Below, piece after piece: positions 61,214 to 64,000 of a DNA stretch of 64,000 nt (its first letter is position 1; each line of letters opens with the position of its first letter). Source of the stretch: Mesorhizobium sp. M4B.F.Ca.ET.203.01.1.1 (lineage in GTDB: Bacteria > Pseudomonadota > Alphaproteobacteria > Rhizobiales > Rhizobiaceae). The position numbers and the translations under genes are program-made. The notes beneath the pieces were generated by a model, which saw nothing but the letters and a program-made list of their open reading frames with translations, did not search any database and was not told where the DNA came from. The stretch spans positions 372,001-436,000 of the forward strand of contig NZ_SRUO01000003.1 in the NCBI RefSeq assembly GCF_004791025.1, read 5' to 3'.

Positions 61214-62179
61214 ATGCTGACCATTTCGGCCGCCGAGGTCGACCAGGCGCTGACCTTTCCCGGGCTGGTCGAGACGCTGCGCACTGCTTTCCGTGACGGC
61301 GCCGTGCAGCCGGTCCGCCATCATCACACCGTCGAACGTCCCGACGGCGAGGCCTCGACGTTGCTGTTGATGCCGGCCTGGACCGACTTCAACGCCGCCG
61401 GCACCTCGGCGGGTGGCCATATCGGCGTCAAGATCGTCACCGTCTCGCCCGACAACAACGCCATCGGCAAGCCGGCCGTGATGGGTCTCTACCTGCTGCT
61501 CGACGGAACGACCGGTGAGCCGGAAGCGCTGATCGACGGCCAGCGGCTGACGCAATGGCGCACCGCTTGCGCCTCGGCGCTTGCCGCCTCCTACCTCGCC
61601 CGCAAGGACGCCTCGCGGCTGCTGATCGTCGGCGCCGGGGCGCTTTCGACCTTCCTTGCCAAGGCGCATTCGGCGGTGCGGCCGATCACTGCCATTCGCA
61701 TCTGGAACCGGACCCCGGCCAATGCCGAAAAGGTCGCCGCCGGCTTGCGCGCCGAGGGGCTGCCGGCCAGCGTCGCCGAAGACCTCGACGCCGAGCTTGC
61801 GGAGGCTGATATCGTCTCCTCGGCGACGATAACCACCCAGCCGCTGGTCAGGGGCGCGTTGTTGAAGCCGGGCGCTCATGTCGACCTGGTAGGCGGCTTC
61901 ACGCCGACGATGCGCGAGAGCGACGACGACGCCATCCGGCGCGCCCGCGTCTATGTCGACACTCGCGCCGGCGCCACCAAGGAAGCGGGCGACATTGTCC
62001 AGCCGCTCGCCGCCGGCGTGCTGAAGCCGGATGCCATCATTGCCGACCTGCATGAGCTGGCGCGCGGCGAGAAGGCCGGGCGGCAAAGCGACGGCGAGAT
62101 CACCCTGTTCAAGTCGGTCGGCGCCGCGCTCGAGGACCTTGCCGCCGGCATTGCCGTCTACAAGGCGCTCAAGCGATAG
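61214..62179 (+). CDS. ornithine cyclodeaminase/mu-crystallin family protein
   Basis: A 321-residue Rossmann-type oxidoreductase. Family motifs include VQPVRHHHTVERPDGEASTL, GQRLTQWRTACASALAASYL, the nucleotide loop LLIVGAGALSTFLA and a late GAGATKEAGDIVQPL-like segment. Members convert ornithine to proline or act as ketimine reductases or alanine dehydrogenases. The substrate is not defined here. MLTISAAEV is the family start. The stop overlaps by 11 bases the end of a convergent gene. Confidence 0.9.
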   Translation: MLTISAAEVDQALTFPGLVETLRTAFRDGAVQPVRHHHTVERPDGEASTLLLMPAWTDFNAAGTSAGGHIGVKIVTVSPDNNAIGKPAVMGLYLLLDGTTGEPEALIDGQRLTQWRTACASALAASYLARKDASRLLIVGAGALSTFLAKAHSAVRPITAIRIWNRTPANAEKVAAGLRAEGLPASVAEDLDAELAEADIVSSATITTQPLVRGALLKPGAHVDLVGGFTPTMRESDDDAIRRARVYVDTRAGATKEAGDIVQPLAAGVLKPDAIIADLHELARGEKAGRQSDGEITLFKSVGAALEDLAAGIAVYKALKR

Positions 62180-62597
62180 CGTCTGCCGGCGCCACAGCCT
62201 TGCGATCGAACTTCCTGATCGCTTCGGCGCTGACCGGAGTGAACAAATTCACCAGATTGCCATCGGGATCGCGCAGCAGCAGCGATCGGTTTCCCCATGG
62301 CATCGTCGTCGGCGTCTGCACGAAGGCGCCGATGGTCTCCGCCAGCCTGCGATATTGCGCGTCGACGTCGGCAACGCGAAACTCGATGATTGCCGAACGA
62401 TTGGCGGCCGGCTCCGCCACATCCGCTCCGAACAACGCCAGGGTGCGCGTGCTGCCGATCGCCAGCGTGCAGGAGGCGGTTGCCAGTTCGGCGAAATCCG
62501 GAGTGAACCAGGTCGCCGTCAAGCCGGTGATCGCCTCGTAAAATGCCACCAGAGGCTTGATCTGGTCGGTGATGATGCGGATCGAGACGAAGTCCAT
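62169..62597 (-). CDS. VOC (glyoxalase/bleomycin-resistance) family protein
   Basis: A 142-residue vicinal-oxygen-chelate protein: MDFVSIRIITDQIKPLVAFY at the start, ending with RDPDGNLVNLFTP, the usual C-terminal metal-side strand. Substrate unknown. The ATG MDFV is preceded by AAGGAGAA. It is adjacent to the EVE and second VOC genes on the same strand. Confidence 0.85.
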   Translation of the reverse strand: MDFVSIRIITDQIKPLVAFYEAITGLTATWFTPDFAELATASCTLAIGSTRTLALFGADVAEPAANRSAIIEFRVADVDAQYRRLAETIGAFVQTPTTMPWGNRSLLLRDPDGNLVNLFTPVSAEAIRKFDRKAVAPADAIA

Positions 62598-62691
62598 AAT
62601 GTTCTCCTTGGGGCAAGCGCGGCGGATCAGGTGATGATGCGCTTGTTGCACGAGGCTGATGACAGCCTGGTGTCAGCAGCCTGCCGCTGAC

Positions 62692-63126
62692 TCAGGCTGC
62701 CTCGGAGGCCTTGGCACCCATGGCCTCGGCAATCAGCCGAAAATCGTGTTCGTCGATTTCGAACAGGCCAAAGCGCAGCTGATAGCCCCAGTTCGTCTTG
62801 CCCGCTGTGAAGTCCAGCCTGTCGAGCAGCGGCTTGATCGCCGCTTCCTCCGCCTTCGCCCAGGCGACATCGCGCCGGAATGGCGTGAAGCCGCCGCCCA
62901 TCTCGCCCTGGTAGGGATCGCCTTCACGCACGGTGCCTATTGCCGTGAACGACTGCAGGCCGTCCCTTTCGCCGAGCACCGTGTTCGGCGAATAGTAGGC
63001 GATGCCGTCGCCGGGTCTGATGCGGCGCAACGGCGCCAGTCTGCCGTGGTTGACCTGCATGAAGCCGCCCGCGCGGCCGACCCGGACATGCGCGGCCGAG
63101 GCGACGGCGATCCAATGCGCGCTCAT
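62692..63126 (-). CDS. EVE-domain protein
   Basis: A 144-residue protein of the EVE (UPF0310) family. It begins [20 protein letters not shown], then [20 protein letters not shown] and [12 protein letters not shown]-like strands, ending [14 protein letters not shown] and related PUA-like domains read modified bases in DNA or RNA and often join defence systems, but here the neighbours are metabolic. Its ATG overlaps the stop of the VOC gene upstream (ATGA), so the pair is coupled. Confidence 0.88.
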   Translation of the reverse strand: MSAHWIAVASAAHVRVGRAGGFMQVNHGRLAPLRRIRPGDGIAYYSPNTVLGERDGLQSFTAIGTVREGDPYQGEMGGGFTPFRRDVAWAKAEEAAIKPLLDRLDFTAGKTNWGYQLRFGLFEIDEHDFRLIAEAMGAKASEAA

Positions 63127-63503
63127 GCCTGGTCCCCGTCGTTCAGCCAATAGACGCGCAGCCGATGATTGTCGGGATCGAGCGCGACGAAGGTGCGGCC
63201 GAAATCCATGTCGGTCGGCGCCTGCAGGATGTTCAGGCCGCGACCCGCCCAGTCCCGGTGGGCGGCGTCGACCGCCGCCGGCGTGTCCTGCGCGAAGACG
63301 ATCTCGGCGCCGCCGCCCGCGGCCGCCGCCGCCGGCTCCACCGTATGGCGCGACCACAGGCCGAGCTTGAAGCCGCCGTCGAGCACGAACAGCACGAAGG
63401 TCGGCGATGCCTCGACCGGCTGCCGCCCGAGCAGCGCGGCGTAGAAGGCGCCGCTCCGCTCCGGGCTGTCGACATAGAGGATGACGAAATTGGGGGTGTC
63501 CAT
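63123..63503 (-). CDS. VOC family protein
   Basis: A 126-residue vicinal-oxygen-chelate protein: [20 protein letters not shown] at the start, [15 protein letters not shown] in the middle and [16 protein letters not shown] at the end. Substrate unknown. It is translationally coupled to the EVE gene. The WYL-type regulator 70 bases upstream, reading the same way, is its likely controller. Confidence 0.85.
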   Translation of the reverse strand: MDTPNFVILYVDSPERSGAFYAALLGRQPVEASPTFVLFVLDGGFKLGLWSRHTVEPAAAAAGGGAEIVFAQDTPAAVDAAHRDWAGRGLNILQAPTDMDFGRTFVALDPDNHRLRVYWLNDGDQA

Positions 63504-63573
63504 TGCTGTTCTCCAACGTGTCTTCGATTGGAGGACCTTACGCACCACCACTGTCAGATTCTGGCAGCAGCCA

Positions 63574-64000
63574 TCAGCGGCCGGTGCCTTTCGACGCATC
63601 CCGACCCGCTTGCGTCGTGTCGAGCGTTGCCCGCCACTCCTTGAGCAGCGACTGGCGCCGGCGCGGATAGCGCACATCGGTGGCGTTGAGGCCGGACATG
63701 CGATCGGCGCGGAAATGGCGAAAATCCTGCCGCGTCTCGCACCAGGCGACCAACACCCGCACCTTGTCGAAGAAGCCGATCGCGAAGGGCCAGACCATGC
63801 GCTGGGACTGGGCGCCTGCGCCATCCCGATAGAGGAACCCGAGCTTGCGTTCGTTGCGGATGGCCAGGCGCACCAGGCCAAGGTCGATGCCTTCGGTGGC
63901 CTCGGCGCCCGGCCCGACGAGCAGCGCGGTGGCGTCGAGATCCTCGCGCAGGTCATCCGGCAGCACCGCCGCGATCTTGGCCAGCGCATCGGTGGCGGCG
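63574..64000 (-). CDS. YafY-type WYL-domain regulator, C-terminal part only
   Basis: Only the last about 141 residues fall in the window; the N-terminal helix-turn-helix is beyond the right edge. The visible part is a WYL domain (GLVRLAIRNERKLGFLYRDG, then QRMVWPFAIGFFDKVRVLVAW and CETRQDFRHFRADRMSG). YafY-type regulators sense a small ligand or nucleic acid through the WYL domain. It is likely to regulate the VOC-EVE pair that follows. Confidence 0.88.
   Translation of the reverse strand, partial: AATDALAKIAAVLPDDLREDLDATALLVGPGAEATEGIDLGLVRLAIRNERKLGFLYRDGAGAQSQRMVWPFAIGFFDKVRVLVAWCETRQDFRHFRADRMSGLNATDVRYPRRRQSLLKEWRATLDTTQAGRDASKGTGR

Noticed and set aside
1-64000. CRISPR arrays, rRNA genes and insertion-sequence transposases
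   Set aside because: Looked for regularly spaced repeats, rRNA signatures and transposase motifs (DDE type or HUH); none was seen.

Overview
The window is a piece of high-GC chromosome from a rhizobial alphaproteobacterium, most likely Mesorhizobium or a close Phyllobacteriaceae relative. Four things point that way. The order ptsN, hpf, rpoN, lptB, lptA, lptC is the usual one in the group. An Hsp20 gene with a ROSE-type leader and an alphaproteobacterial RpoH promoter is followed by a DUF1150 gene. There are several palindromic intergenic repeats of the kind scattered through rhizobial genomes. Small DUF3606, DUF2214 and DUF2244 proteins are present. Species assignment is inference only.

Layout. 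1-5032: a BMP-type (nucleoside or simple-sugar) ABC importer (permease cut by the window edge, ATPase, binding protein), interrupted by slyX and an anti-sigma-like membrane protein on the other strand, then two membrane proteins. 5405-13298: tRNA-Ser(GGA) and a 7.8 kb integrated element bounded by a perfect 20-bp copy of the tRNA 3' end. The element carries a tyrosine integrase, a serine recombinase, a ParB-like protein, a zinc-ribbon protein, a lipoprotein and several unrecognised genes, almost all on the minus strand. 13794-21369: assorted metabolism and small stress-type proteins (glycosyl-hydrolase-like secreted protein, luciferase-like monooxygenase, CBS protein, DUF3606, SnoaL-like protein, RidA, amidohydrolase). 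21590-23377: an FAD oxidoreductase fused to a SnoaL-like domain.

23711-32019: a full high-affinity potassium system, kdpF-A-B-C plus kdpD-E, with two extra tiny membrane proteins, one ahead of kdpF and one between kdpA and kdpB. 33139-39316: a probable carboxylic acid uptake and breakdown unit (TctC-TctB-TctA importer, CaiB-type CoA-transferase, citryl-CoA-lyase-like protein) next to a divergent IclR regulator with palindromes in the shared promoter region. 39626-46480: a membrane GGDEF-EAL protein, GNAT, DUF2214, endonuclease III, DUF2244, a methyltransferase that runs antisense into DUF2244, and an O6-methylguanine methyltransferase fused to an AraC-type domain.

46715-48563: a compact four-gene set of exported proteins in which the first and fourth are related to each other and the second resembles a pilus chaperone domain. 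This is the best candidate for an undescribed surface or secreted structure. 48654-52810: ribokinase, amidase, LysE exporter and nucleoside hydrolase; nucleoside hydrolase and ribokinase would join into ribose salvage, in keeping with the BMP-type importer at the left edge. 52867-61120: heat-shock Hsp20 under RpoH and ROSE control, DUF1150, then ptsN, hpf, rpoN and lptBAC, then sppA, ihfB and a LapA-domain protein. 61214-64000: ornithine cyclodeaminase family, two VOC proteins, an EVE-domain protein and a WYL regulator cut by the right edge.
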